Shown: in pieces, positions 25,663 to 34,740 of the stretch
Position numbering within the stretch: the first letter of the stretch is position 1
How the letters are laid out: each line of letters opens with the position of its first letter
Assembly (NCBI GenBank): GCA_004195635.1
Contig: PSPT01000013.1
Coordinates: forward strand, 1-43,892
Reading direction: 5' to 3'
Source of the DNA: Methanobacteriota archaeon
Lineage (GTDB): Archaea; Thermoplasmatota; Poseidoniia; Poseidoniales; Poseidoniaceae
Length of the DNA: 43,892 nt
Position numbers and translations under genes: made by a program
Notes under the pieces: generated by a model
The model's input: the letters and a program-made list of their open reading frames with translations, nothing else
Databases searched by the model: none
What the model was told of the DNA's origin: nothing

Positions 25663-26583
25663 ATGTGGATTGGGGCGCGAATAAAAGAAGTTTTTCTACG
25701 CAAGCAAAAATTTACTCCAAAAGGCCATGAAGTGGCTGGTCGGCGCGCTGAAAACGACCTAGCGAGAACAGTTAATGCGGGCATTTCTGGAAGTTATTGG
25801 CGAGCATGGGAGGGTTTGAGAATCCCAAATAAAGATGGGCATCGTCGTGAAGTTGACCTAATTATTTTGGCTAACGAGGAAGCATTACTCATAGAACAAA
25901 AACACTGGTCCGGAGATGTAAAAATGGAAGGGGAAACAGTCTTTCAGCATCGGAGAAGTGGTGATATAATGGACCATGGCGAGGTGTTTGGGAAAATAAA
26001 AATGAAATGCGGGGTGCTGGCTTGGCACCATAATGTGAATGATTCTTTACAGGTTCCAATGCGCCCTGTTGTGATTTTTTCAAACAAAAATTTAAATGTG
26101 CCAGACTATGTTGCACAGCGCGAAGATTGTATGACTGTTGCTGAATTGATTGATTATTTGCCTGGCGGGGGGGGAAGTGTAGGTACTGGCTTCACACCTG
26201 CGCAGATTGCTCTTACCTCTACTCTTGACGAACTTGGTTCATGGGATGAAATTCATCAACCCGGAGGGAATCGGATTTTTGGCGATGTGTTTGCTGGGCT
26301 GCCCGAACAGGGACCGGTTCATGATTTGCTGAAGAATAGATTTGAAGATATTAAAGAAATAAATGTGAAAAGGGAGATGTCGATTTGGAAGGCAATTATT
26401 AAACGGCCGGCCCTCGATGCAGAAATAATAAATCAAAATGGGGCAGTAATGGCAGTTTGTGCCATTAACCCAGATAGTGTGATTAAGCATAGGCCGGCTG
26501 GAAGTAGAGGCTCTACTGAAGTAAAATGGCGCCATGTGGATAAGGTCGTCCTCACTAGTCGTTTTGTGAAAAACAAACATTAA
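25663..26583 (+). CDS. NERD-domain protein (nuclease-related)
   Basis: The 306-residue protein contains a NERD-type segment: G-R-R-A-E-N-D-L-A...R-R-E-V-D-L-I-I-L...A-L-L-I-E-Q-K-H-W-S-G. This keeps the PD-(D/E)xK elements (an Asp after the first strand and E-x-K in the second) with Gln inside E-Q-K where Val, Thr or Ala is usual. NERD proteins are linked to DNA processing and are common in archaea and bacteria. The second half is not recognised. A TTG at 25633 overlaps the HAD gene; the ATG at 25663 is preferred. Confidence 0.72.
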   Translation: MWIGARIKEVFLRKQKFTPKGHEVAGRRAENDLARTVNAGISGSYWRAWEGLRIPNKDGHRREVDLIILANEEALLIEQKHWSGDVKMEGETVFQHRRSGDIMDHGEVFGKIKMKCGVLAWHHNVNDSLQVPMRPVVIFSNKNLNVPDYVAQREDCMTVAELIDYLPGGGGSVGTGFTPAQIALTSTLDELGSWDEIHQPGGNRIFGDVFAGLPEQGPVHDLLKNRFEDIKEINVKREMSIWKAIIKRPALDAEIINQNGAVMAVCAINPDSVIKHRPAGSRGSTEVKWRHVDKVVLTSRFVKNKH

Positions 26584-26681
26584 TCACATTATTATCGGGT
26601 ACCATTACCTGCTTTCAGAAGAAGGTAGTGTGAATACTATGAAATGAATATGTTGATATCTAAGTACCACTAGCCGTATTA

Positions 26682-27923
26682 ATGGATGAAGGGGGGTCTG
26701 AAAATATCAATGGCGCCAAGGCTAAGGAAAAGGAAAAAAACGTTGACAAAAGGCAACAATACATACCGGTTTCGCGCGCAAAAGTCAAAAAGGCGATCTT
26801 TCAACTCGAGGGCATTAATGATGACACTCGTGACGGCTTAGCAAAGGTATCAGAGATGCTAGAGGCGATATGGCACCATTCATCACATGCTGGAGCAGAA
26901 AATCTGAAGTCATTGTACGAAAGCATGGACCCTGACCAAATTGATACACCGGGCTGCAAAGGAAAGGAGGAGTTCCTAGACACACTTGCTGAAGCTTTGA
27001 TTGATGGAAATTGGGAAGAAATCAGTGACAAGGAGATGCAGGATGCGTTGGAAGGTGAAGATGTGTTTGCAATCAGTCTTGATGTTAGATTCGATGAATT
27101 TGTGACAATGAAGTTGTACAAACTTGGTGAAGTTTCTATTCAAGATGAACGCTCGTCGTTCTTTGGCTTGAAAAAGGAAACAGTCACGATAGACTCCTTT
27201 GATCGCATCATCCAAATCTTAGAATTTCAAGATGAATCATGGTTCGCTGAACGCAAAAGAATGAAACACTACCAAGGTGAAGAAGGAAAAGGACTTCATA
27301 TCCGACTCTTCAAAACTGTGCCAAAATTAGATCTTGAAACAATATTCCCCAACACCTCACCCATGATGCGCGGTGTTGATAAAATCAAGATTGGTGCTCC
27401 ACTATTGGGCGGTCTAGTCACAATAGGAATGAAATTTGGACCTCTTTTATTGGGAGAAAATACTAGCGGGGATACCTCTCTCTCACTACTTGGTGGCATC
27501 CTTGCTGCGCTTGGCACCTATGTCATGAAGACATATTTATCATACCAAAAAACGCGAGAAAAATATCAAACGCGAATTTCTAAGGATCTATTCTTCAAAG
27601 GGCAAGCAAACAACGCTGCAGTCCTCAATATGATTGTCGATTTGGGCGAAGAACAGGAAGTAAAAGAAGCGCTTCTAGCCTACACTTTCCTTCTCCTAGA
27701 GAGTGATAATAACTACAATGATGAAGGTCTTGACGACCGCATCGAAGGGTGGTTACTCGATACCTTTGGATGCGATATCGACTTTGAGGTCGATGATGCT
27801 CTAGATAAACTTGAGAAGATGCGCATGCTAAGCAAAACAGAAGATGGGATTTTATCTGTAACAAACATTGTTGAATCCCTTACAATCCTTGATGATTATT
27901 GGGATAACATCTACAATTATTGA
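26682..27923 (+). CDS. DUF3754/TMEM143-like membrane protein
   Basis: The 413-residue protein closely resembles the DUF3754 family (TMEM143 in animals, homologues in plants and bacteria). The signature region runs from R-L-F-K-T-V-P-K-L-D-L-E-T-I-F-P-N-T through D-K-I-K-I-G-A-P-L-L-G-G, then two hydrophobic helices (about 240-285), then Y-Q-K-T-R-E-K-Y-Q and N-N-A-A-V-L-N-M-I-V-D-L. Function is unknown in all groups. Codons appear to use C at the third position more than neighbouring genes, which hints at transfer. The 98-base upstream gap holds no recognised element. It ends 57 bases before the convergent hydrolase gene. Confidence 0.75.
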   Translation: MDEGGSENINGAKAKEKEKNVDKRQQYIPVSRAKVKKAIFQLEGINDDTRDGLAKVSEMLEAIWHHSSHAGAENLKSLYESMDPDQIDTPGCKGKEEFLDTLAEALIDGNWEEISDKEMQDALEGEDVFAISLDVRFDEFVTMKLYKLGEVSIQDERSSFFGLKKETVTIDSFDRIIQILEFQDESWFAERKRMKHYQGEEGKGLHIRLFKTVPKLDLETIFPNTSPMMRGVDKIKIGAPLLGGLVTIGMKFGPLLLGENTSGDTSLSLLGGILAALGTYVMKTYLSYQKTREKYQTRISKDLFFKGQANNAAVLNMIVDLGEEQEVKEALLAYTFLLLESDNNYNDEGLDDRIEGWLLDTFGCDIDFEVDDALDKLEKMRMLSKTEDGILSVTNIVESLTILDDYWDNIYNY

Positions 27924-27980
27924 ACCCACGGGGACACTGATTAGCTATAAAATAATAATTATTTAACCTACTTTATTACT

Positions 27981-29795
27981 TTAAGTAGCGGGTTGAGGGG
28001 TTATGAAAACCGTTGACCCATCCCTATCCACATAAGGCATTGATAAAATTGATGAAGAACCGGTGTCAACATTTATTGGACATAGGTTGCCACAGGCTGG
28101 TGCCAAATAATCCTCTCCTGTTTCAGTCATTACTAATTTAATTCCGTGTCCAGCAGGAAGTATTGCATCAATTCCTTGAAACTCCATTAACATGGTTAAG
28201 CTTTGACCAGTAAACACTGTTTGTGGTGAATAACCTCCTGCATGATATCTAATATCCATGGTTGCATGACCGAGGCGTAAACCGTTTTCTGAATCTTGCA
28301 TTTCAACAAAGATTTGCCCGCCATCATAACTTGCAGTAACTTGTAAATGAATCGTGGCCAAACCAGAAATATGTATCGCTGTGTTTTCTGATAACGCAGG
28401 GCAATCTAGAGTGATTGTTTGAATTCCTCCGCCCAAAACTGACACGCCCCCTACCCAAGAACCTGTGCTGGTGCAATCGCTAAGTGGTAATTCGGCAAAA
28501 TATTGGTCTTGAGGCGGCCAAATATCTTCTACCCTCCACTCCCCATCATTTCTTTGCACTTGAACATGTAAATCTGGTTTGGGGCCAATGTCTTTTAAAT
28601 AATATTCCAACCATTCAAATAAATCCTGACCCCAGTCCCAACGCGTCATATTGTGGATTGCCTCAGCACCATAACCACTATCTTGGGCTTCGTGTTTGGT
28701 CCATTGATCTGGATAATTGTGTCCCCACTGGCCCACCATACCTCGTACTTCATACCCATTATCAACATATTCTTGATACCAATTTATTCCCGGCGGCCCA
28801 CCAAAAACTTGGTGAGGATCAACATTCCAGTCTTGAAGGCCTTGGACCCAATATACCGAACCATTGTAAACTCCGAGTGCCTTATCAATATGACTTCGTT
28901 CATCATAATAATTTTCCATATAAGGGTCCATTTCCCCACCAACATAAGTAACTGGGCCGGCGAGGAAACCCTCTAATACATCGGCACAAAGATTGTCAAC
29001 GTCATCTTGGTCATAATCCAAAATAGAGCCGCCATAATTGCTATGCATCACTTGGCTTCGCGCTTCAGCAGAACCATTTTTGTATAGAAGTGGATGAAGA
29101 GCAGTAGTCCCTGAAATCGGAATTATTGTCTTTAGATGTTCATTACCTTGAGCGGCGGCCTCCCAAGCTGTTGCCCCTTCGTATGATTTACCATATACTG
29201 CAACATTTCCATTGCTCCATTCTTGAGTTCCAAGCCACTCTATTGCCGCGTCAATACTCAAACCTTCACCATCGCCGCGATAATCAAAACAACCCGTAGA
29301 TTCCTCAGTTGCAAAAACCGCCACTTGTGCAATTGCATATCCGTGTGATATTAAATTTGAAAACAAAAACTCCCCTCTCCCCCCACCAACTATGTTAGTT
29401 GGGGTGCTTTCACTCCCTGGTTGGCCAAAAGAAAAATATGGACTAATAACTGAGACGACTGGAACCGTCTCGCCATCGAGTGTATTGCTTGGAAGCCAGT
29501 ATGAAAGGTGGACTGTAGCGCTATTCGGGCCGCCCTCCCAAACTCCGGTCGTATCTACTTCAATATATTCCTCTTGCACTTCAAGAGGAGTGTTTGGACC
29601 CAAAGCCAAAACAAATGAATGGTCGTTAGACATATTCCATTGCAAATTATGTCGATCGAAAAGTGAAGGATAATATTCACTTGAGTCACCGGCGCCGAGA
29701 GATTTTTCTTGAGAAAAGCAACCGGCAAAAGATGACATTATGAAGATAAGGGTGATGAGAAATGTGCGTTGCTTAGCACCATTTGTCTCCCACAT
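27981..29795 (-). CDS. CocE/NonD-type (S15-like) serine hydrolase lipoprotein
   Basis: The 604-residue protein has a signal peptide with lipobox F-A-G-C (Cys 26), so it is exported and lipid anchored. The alpha/beta hydrolase core carries the nucleophile S204 in G-K-S-Y-E-G, a likely Asp in Q-G-L-Q-D-W, and a likely His in Q-W-G-H. The last 170 residues are beta-rich, like the jelly-roll domain of CocE and X-Pro dipeptidyl peptidases. Likely substrates are peptides or esters. The ATG at 29795 directly precedes the signal peptide. It stands alone. Confidence 0.85.
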   Translation of the reverse strand: MWETNGAKQRTFLITLIFIMSSFAGCFSQEKSLGAGDSSEYYPSLFDRHNLQWNMSNDHSFVLALGPNTPLEVQEEYIEVDTTGVWEGGPNSATVHLSYWLPSNTLDGETVPVVSVISPYFSFGQPGSESTPTNIVGGGRGEFLFSNLISHGYAIAQVAVFATEESTGCFDYRGDGEGLSIDAAIEWLGTQEWSNGNVAVYGKSYEGATAWEAAAQGNEHLKTIIPISGTTALHPLLYKNGSAEARSQVMHSNYGGSILDYDQDDVDNLCADVLEGFLAGPVTYVGGEMDPYMENYYDERSHIDKALGVYNGSVYWVQGLQDWNVDPHQVFGGPPGINWYQEYVDNGYEVRGMVGQWGHNYPDQWTKHEAQDSGYGAEAIHNMTRWDWGQDLFEWLEYYLKDIGPKPDLHVQVQRNDGEWRVEDIWPPQDQYFAELPLSDCTSTGSWVGGVSVLGGGIQTITLDCPALSENTAIHISGLATIHLQVTASYDGGQIFVEMQDSENGLRLGHATMDIRYHAGGYSPQTVFTGQSLTMLMEFQGIDAILPAGHGIKLVMTETGEDYLAPACGNLCPINVDTGSSSILSMPYVDRDGSTVFITPQPAT

Positions 29796-29952
29796 TGTTT
29801 AGGCGAAGAAGTCGTGTGGTTTGAAATTGACTAGTTAATTAATAATCATTTTTTACAACCAATTATTAGATAATTGACAGGAAAAGGGCGGCTCAATGTA
29901 TAAATTCATCAAAGGGTGGGATATATATGAAACTAAATGCCCCAGATAAAAT

Positions 29953-31014
29953 ATGAGTGAGGACGAAACGATAGGGGGCCCTATTGGAGAATGTGTGTTG
30001 GTAACTGGTGCTGCCGGGTTTGTTGGAACCCATGTTGTGAAAGAATTACTTTCACGGGGGAAATATGTTCGCGCTACAGCGAGAAATCCGGCGGCTGCTG
30101 GGCATTTACAATCTCTAGAAAACACAAACGGAGGAAGGCTGGAAATTGTTAAAATGGACTTATTTGATTCTGACTCTGTTGATTCCGCAGTAAAAGAATG
30201 TAATTCAATCATCCATTGTGCTGCCGAATTATATGTGGGGGTAAAGGATAAGCAAAAAGATGTTGTTGATCCTTCAATTATTGGTACTAATAATTTGATT
30301 TCTGCAATTGAAAAATGCAATACAATAAGCAAAATAATCCACACTTCCTCTGTTGCCGCCATTCGCCCAACTAATTATTCAAACGGACAAATTCTAACTG
30401 TAAATGATTGGTGTGATGATGCAACCCTAAAATCAAATGCATATGGATTGGCAAAGGCTGGAGCTGAGAAAATAATGAGGCAATGGTGGGAAGACAAGGG
30501 TGCAGAAGATTCTGGAATTAGACTGATTACTATTCACCCCTCAATTGTTATTGGGCCAATATTGGCAAAAAGACACGTTAGTGGATCTATGTCATATGTT
30601 GATCATCTTGTGAAGGGGAGCCCTCCTTTTACTCTCAAGTCACACATTAATATGGTTGATGTTAGAGATGTTGCTATTGCTCACGTTAATGCCCTTTCTT
30701 TGGGAAAAAATGGGCAGAGATATTTGCTTCACGCCGGAAGTTTATGGCAAAGAGATATGGCAAACATATTGAGAGAATCAATACAAGATAGGAAATGGGC
30801 CCGTTTTCAATTACCAAAAACCCTTACTTATGTCGTTTCTTTATTTCATTCAAAAATATCTCCTAGGTGGGTAAAAAAGAATATTGGAACCACTTGCTAT
30901 TATGATGTAGGGGAGGTTCAAAATGACTTGCAATTTTCATTCCGCGGGTTAGATGAAAGTATTATTGATGGTGCGAATTCGATTATTGAAATGAAAAATA
31001 GAGGGAAGGTTTGA
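29953..31014 (+). CDS. Extended SDR NAD(P)-dependent epimerase/reductase
   Basis: The 353-residue protein has V-L-V-T-G-A-A-G-F-V-G-T (G-x-x-G-x-x-G) near the start, I-I-H-C-A-A strand 4, H-T-S-S-V-A-A-I, and the active-site Y-G-L-A-K. This is the extended SDR fold of sugar epimerases, dihydroflavonol-4-reductase and 3-beta-HSD-like enzymes; the R-A-T-A-R-N-P after strand 2 suggests NADP. Substrate unknown. The next gene (OMP decarboxylase) starts 38 bases downstream. Confidence 0.88.
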   Translation: MSEDETIGGPIGECVLVTGAAGFVGTHVVKELLSRGKYVRATARNPAAAGHLQSLENTNGGRLEIVKMDLFDSDSVDSAVKECNSIIHCAAELYVGVKDKQKDVVDPSIIGTNNLISAIEKCNTISKIIHTSSVAAIRPTNYSNGQILTVNDWCDDATLKSNAYGLAKAGAEKIMRQWWEDKGAEDSGIRLITIHPSIVIGPILAKRHVSGSMSYVDHLVKGSPPFTLKSHINMVDVRDVAIAHVNALSLGKNGQRYLLHAGSLWQRDMANILRESIQDRKWARFQLPKTLTYVVSLFHSKISPRWVKKNIGTTCYYDVGEVQNDLQFSFRGLDESIIDGANSIIEMKNRGKV

Positions 31015-31052
31015 GTTCTACCTCCTATTGGCTTAAGGTGGTGGAGTAAGGG

Positions 31053-31862
31053 ATGGAGTTAGAGCCGAGTTCTGTTTGGGGAGATAGATGGACTTCTTGT
31101 GATTCACCAATTGCAAAAAAATACATGACTGTTGCCTGTCAAAAGCGTAGTATTGTTTGCCTCGCCGCAGATAGAAACACCCTTCTGGGTTTGGGTGAAT
31201 TAATCGATCAGGTTGGGCCATATATTTCAGCACTAAAAACCCACGTGGATTTGGTTGATGACTGGACACCGGAAGGTTGGGCTGAATTGTGCGATAAGGC
31301 TCGCCAAGCAAATTTATTGATTTTTGAAGATAGGAAATTTGCCGACATCGGGGGTATTACTCGCAACCAAATGGCTGGGATTTATGATATCCGTTCATGG
31401 TCAGACCTTGTAACTGCACATTTCATTTCAGGGCCAGATATTGTTGATAGTTTGCAATCTGCATGGGGCGATGTAGGTAGAAAAGGAGGAGTTTTATTAT
31501 TGGCTCAAATGTCTTCAAGAGGTAATTTATTAAATCCAGATTATACAAAGACAGTAGTAGATAGCGGTAAAACTCTCAAAGGGGTATTTGGATTTATAGG
31601 AAATGGTAGCCGACCTCGAGAATTAGAAAAATTAAGAGAGATTGTTGGGCCAACAAAAATGATTTGGACCCCAGGAGTAAATCTCGCAGTTGGAGATGGA
31701 AATATGGGTCAAAGGTATGGTGATCCGTGTGAGGCTGTAATTGCTGGCTCTGATACGATTATTGTGGGTAGTGGTATTCATCGCTCAGATAACCCGGAGC
31801 AAAGTGCCAAAATGTATGCAGCGGCTTCGTGGAATGCCTTACTAGAGCGGAACAATGGGTGA
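31053..31862 (+). CDS. pyrF: Orotidine 5'-phosphate decarboxylase, eukaryote (URA3)-like type
   Basis: The 269-residue protein makes UMP from OMP. It has the URA3/UMPS signature: L-K-T-H-V-D (K62), F-E-D-R-K-F-A-D-I-G (D93, K95, D98), L-A-Q-M-S-S-R-G and T-P-G-V. This is the form of fungi and animals, and differs from the shorter common archaeal form. In yeast the phosphate is held by a Gln and Tyr (G-Q-Q-Y) and by an Arg in V-G-R-G; here the first is G-Q-R-Y, and the second is V-G-S-G, so the Arg appears to be Ser. The 3' end overlaps the next gene by eight bases. Confidence 0.9.
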   Translation: MELEPSSVWGDRWTSCDSPIAKKYMTVACQKRSIVCLAADRNTLLGLGELIDQVGPYISALKTHVDLVDDWTPEGWAELCDKARQANLLIFEDRKFADIGGITRNQMAGIYDIRSWSDLVTAHFISGPDIVDSLQSAWGDVGRKGGVLLLAQMSSRGNLLNPDYTKTVVDSGKTLKGVFGFIGNGSRPRELEKLREIVGPTKMIWTPGVNLAVGDGNMGQRYGDPCEAVIAGSDTIIVGSGIHRSDNPEQSAKMYAAASWNALLERNNG

Positions 31863-32136
31863 GTTTGTGCGATTTGATGAAATTATTGTTTGGCTAATTG
31901 TTGGGTTGGGGGTCACTCTTTTCGCTTGGATTACTTGGCGACATACTACGAGTCATAGAAATCTGGACAATAGATTGGCCTTGGGTGATGAAAAAATATT
32001 ATCTGATGAAAGGTATGTCGTAAATGAGGTGATGCAGGCACCACTAGGAAGTGGAGTCCTCCCCTATGCATTGGTTCAACAAACCCAGATACAACAACCA
32101 ATTAGTCAAGCAGAACAAATTGTTCCTAAAACCTAA
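31855..32136 (+). CDS. Small single-pass membrane protein
   Basis: The 93-residue product has one hydrophobic helix (about residues 10-27, I-I-V-W-L-I-V-G-L-G-V) followed by a polar tail rich in Gln at the end. No family is recognised. Its ATG lies within the last codons of pyrF (eight-base overlap), which points to translational coupling. It converges with the receiver-like gene 32 bases away. Confidence 0.65.
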   Translation: MGEFVRFDEIIVWLIVGLGVTLFAWITWRHTTSHRNLDNRLALGDEKILSDERYVVNEVMQAPLGSGVLPYALVQQTQIQQPISQAEQIVPKT

Positions 32137-32168
32137 TATTAATGGAAACCATAATGGTTATTTCTTTA

Positions 32169-32819
32169 CTATATTGGTACTAAACCAAAGTATACGGAAG
32201 TCAAAAATCCAATTCCAGATAATACAATTAATAGGAAAAAATACTTAATTTTCTTTTTCTTTGGTTTGGGATTATTAGACACAACTACAATTTCTCCAAC
32301 CGGAAGCGCCGGTAATAATGGAAGGGGGAGGGGGGGTAATTGTGATTCGGTTTCAATTTCCCCAATCTGTAATTCATCGTCGGGATATAATTTATCCATG
32401 TCCTCCAAACCGGGCGCTTCGGGTATTGGCCCGAGAACAGCATCCCAAATATCATCAATTACGGATTTAGTAATTGGTTTTTCAACAACCGCTACCGCTC
32501 CTGCTGAATACATTGCTTGGGTTGATAATTCAGTTAAGCGGCGCGGAGAAGAAAATATTATTCTTGAATCACCCCCGTGTTCTCGCATTTCCAGAGCGGC
32601 CAGGTGGCCATCTAATGTAGGAATATCCAATGCTAGGATTACCAATTCGGGGTTATGAAGAATGTATTCATCAACTGCCTTATCTCCATCATTACATTCA
32701 ATAACATGAAAATCACGTTGCCGAAAAATTTCTTTTAAGCGCATTAATGTCATTTCGTTATTATCAACTAACAAGACCGTAGGAGCATCTTCTGGGTCGG
32801 CATTGGCGATTCGACTCAT
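32169..32819 (-). CDS. Degenerate response-regulator receiver domain with C-terminal membrane helix
   Basis: The 216-residue protein starts with a CheY-like receiver: T-V-L-L-V-D-N-N (acidic pocket), a helix, E-L-V-I-L-A-L-D-I-P-T-L-D-G, I-I-F-S-S-P (switch Ser) and V-V-E-K-P-I (conserved Lys). Counting back from the conserved Pro, the position of the phosphorylated Asp is an Ala; an Asp lies two residues later. Phosphorylation in the usual way is therefore doubtful. After a linker of about 60 residues rich in Pro and acidic residues come K-K-K-K-I-K and one hydrophobic helix that ends the protein, a tail-anchor layout. The ATG at 32819 is preferred over GTG at 32828. It is the last gene of the L18Ae-FtsY run. 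Confidence 0.78.
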   Translation of the reverse strand: MSRIANADPEDAPTVLLVDNNEMTLMRLKEIFRQRDFHVIECNDGDKAVDEYILHNPELVILALDIPTLDGHLAALEMREHGGDSRIIFSSPRRLTELSTQAMYSAGAVAVVEKPITKSVIDDIWDAVLGPIPEAPGLEDMDKLYPDDELQIGEIETESQLPPLPLPLLPALPVGEIVVVSNNPKPKKKKIKYFFLLIVLSGIGFLTSVYFGLVPI

Positions 32820-32874
32820 CTTGCTCACCCTACGCTATATCTCATTGGCTTTCAATGATATTGATAAAATGTAC

Positions 32875-33255
32875 TCATTCCTCTTCTTTAGCATCGTCAG
32901 ATACGGTTTCAACGGGCCCGTCCCTTGGATTGCTAAATGCTTGTTTTATTTCCTTTACATTTGCTGCATCTTTATCCATTTGCTTTTTTCTCTGTGGGGC
33001 GCGAACAAATTCTAATTGCAGTTGAGCGACAATTCCATTTAGAAGTTTATTTTCATTATCTATTAAATTCCCTTTCGTCTTTTCTTGTAGCATTTGGAGA
33101 ATGTCAATTGCTGCCTTTGCTTCGGGAAAATTCCACATTACTTTCCCTTCTTCTACAGGAATCATTCCTAAATTAATTAGGGCGGTTCTATGTAACATCT
33201 CGATCAATTGGAAAAATTGTGCTGAGCCTTCGTCGGAGAAAAAATCCTCTGCCAT
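32875..33255 (-). CDS. DUF1844-family protein
   Basis: The 126-residue protein carries the DUF1844 pattern: a helix with F-F-Q-L-I-E-M-L, then A-L-I-N-L-G-M-I-P, A-K-A-A-I-D-I-L-Q-M-L-Q-E-K-T-K-G-N-L, and L-L-N-G-I-V-A-Q-L-Q-L-E-F-V. The family is mostly known from bacteria and its function is unknown. The last 45 residues are charged and likely disordered. It begins 39 bases after the ftsY stop, in the same direction. Two ATGs are adjacent (33258, 33255). Confidence 0.75.
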   Translation of the reverse strand: MAEDFFSDEGSAQFFQLIEMLHRTALINLGMIPVEEGKVMWNFPEAKAAIDILQMLQEKTKGNLIDNENKLLNGIVAQLQLEFVRAPQRKKQMDKDAANVKEIKQAFSNPRDGPVETVSDDAKEEE

Positions 33256-33294
33256 CATCCACTGCGAAGAGGAGGACCTTCAAGAGGGCAACGC

Positions 33295-34731
33295 TTACTC
33301 AAATAATTGATCCAATAACCAATCGGGGTCAAATTGTTTTAGATCATCATATCCTTGACCCACACCCGCCAATACAATTGGTTTTTCTGTGGCATGAGCA
33401 ATAGAAAGGGCAGCTCCGCCCTTAGCATCGGTATCCAACTTAGTTAGCACTGCACCATCAAAAGATAAAATATTTTGAAATTGAACCGCCTGATCAACAG
33501 CATCATTACCAGCTAAAGCATCGCCGACGAATAATACTAAGTGTGGTTTAGTTACACGGTGAACCTTCAACAATTCATTCATTAAATTGGATTTATTTTG
33601 CATCCTGCCGGCAGTATCGATGAGCACTACGTCTGTGCCTTTGGCCCTTGCACTCTCAACTGTATCGCGAGCGATTGCGGCGGAATCTCCACCGCGCTGC
33701 CCGGAAATACAACGAATTCCAATGCGTTCGCAGTGTAAAGATAATTGCTCAATAGCCCCTGCTCTAAATGTATCTGCTGCTGCAGCAACTACTGAATGTC
33801 CTTGTTGCTTCATACGGTGGGCTATTTTAGCAGTGGTAGTGGTTTTTCCTGTTCCATTTACCCCCACCATCATTACAATAACCGGGGTGTCTCCTTTAGA
33901 AATCATATCATTAACAGTTGCATTAAAATCCCAATAATCTGCAGATAATAAATTATGTAAGGATCGCTTTAAACTGGCCTCTATTACTTTACCGAGTTTG
34001 GCCCCCTTTCTCAAACGGCTGCCAATTAATTGGATTCGTAATGCATTCATTACTGCAGTGGTCGCGGGGCTCGAAATATCCGATTCCAATAATACCCATT
34101 CCAATTCTTCAAGCATATCATCGAGGGCCGGACTTTCCTTGATTACCCTGCCACCAGATTCTACGACACCTCCGCCAAGATCTATTTTTACTGCCCTGCC
34201 TTCATTATCAACAATTTCTTCAGCGCCCAGAGAACCTTTTGGTGCTTGCTTTACTGCTACAAGTTGACGGCCGGTTGTGGACCTCATCATTTGCAAATTA
34301 ACTTTGGAGCCTTTTGGGCGTGCAATTTCCCGCCTGCCTTTTTTTTGCTCAACTTTAAGTATTTTTTGTCGCTTTTTTTGCTCTTTCTCAATCCGCTTTC
34401 TATCTTTTTTTGATATCATAACTGGGAGGGGTGAAACATCCCCGTCATCATCCCAATCGTCCCAATCATCTTCCTTAGCGGGTTCTGAACTACTTATTGA
34501 GCTATTGTCGATTTCCTCTTCCAATACTAAATCTTCATCTTCATCTTCTTCGATTGTGAGTTGATGGGTTTCCCCAATATCAGATGATTGGGGTTGTGGA
34601 AGTTCGTTTGTTTGGGAAAATGCAATCGCTTCAATCGCTTCTGGAGAGTTCGCTGGAGCGGAAAATTTTTCCTCATCTATATCTTCAACAACCTTTTCGA
34701 CATTTTTCCTGAATTTGTCAAATAGTCCCAT
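33295..34731 (-). CDS. ftsY: Signal recognition particle receptor FtsY
   Basis: FtsY is the GTPase that receives SRP-ribosome complexes at the membrane. The 478-residue protein has an acidic, disordered N-terminus (about 1-110, with E-D-E-D-E-D runs), a basic stretch, the helical N domain, and the NG GTPase: G-V-N-G-T-G-K-T-T-T, D-T-F-R-A-G-A, D-T-A-G-R-M and T-K-L-D-T-D-A-K-G-G. The long acidic A-domain is typical for membrane association. It lies directly after the prefoldin alpha gene with nine bases between. Confidence 0.96.
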   Translation of the reverse strand: MGLFDKFRKNVEKVVEDIDEEKFSAPANSPEAIEAIAFSQTNELPQPQSSDIGETHQLTIEEDEDEDLVLEEEIDNSSISSSEPAKEDDWDDWDDDGDVSPLPVMISKKDRKRIEKEQKKRQKILKVEQKKGRREIARPKGSKVNLQMMRSTTGRQLVAVKQAPKGSLGAEEIVDNEGRAVKIDLGGGVVESGGRVIKESPALDDMLEELEWVLLESDISSPATTAVMNALRIQLIGSRLRKGAKLGKVIEASLKRSLHNLLSADYWDFNATVNDMISKGDTPVIVMMVGVNGTGKTTTTAKIAHRMKQQGHSVVAAAADTFRAGAIEQLSLHCERIGIRCISGQRGGDSAAIARDTVESARAKGTDVVLIDTAGRMQNKSNLMNELLKVHRVTKPHLVLFVGDALAGNDAVDQAVQFQNILSFDGAVLTKLDTDAKGGAALSIAHATEKPIVLAGVGQGYDDLKQFDPDWLLDQLFE

Positions 34732-34740
34732 ATTTATTCC

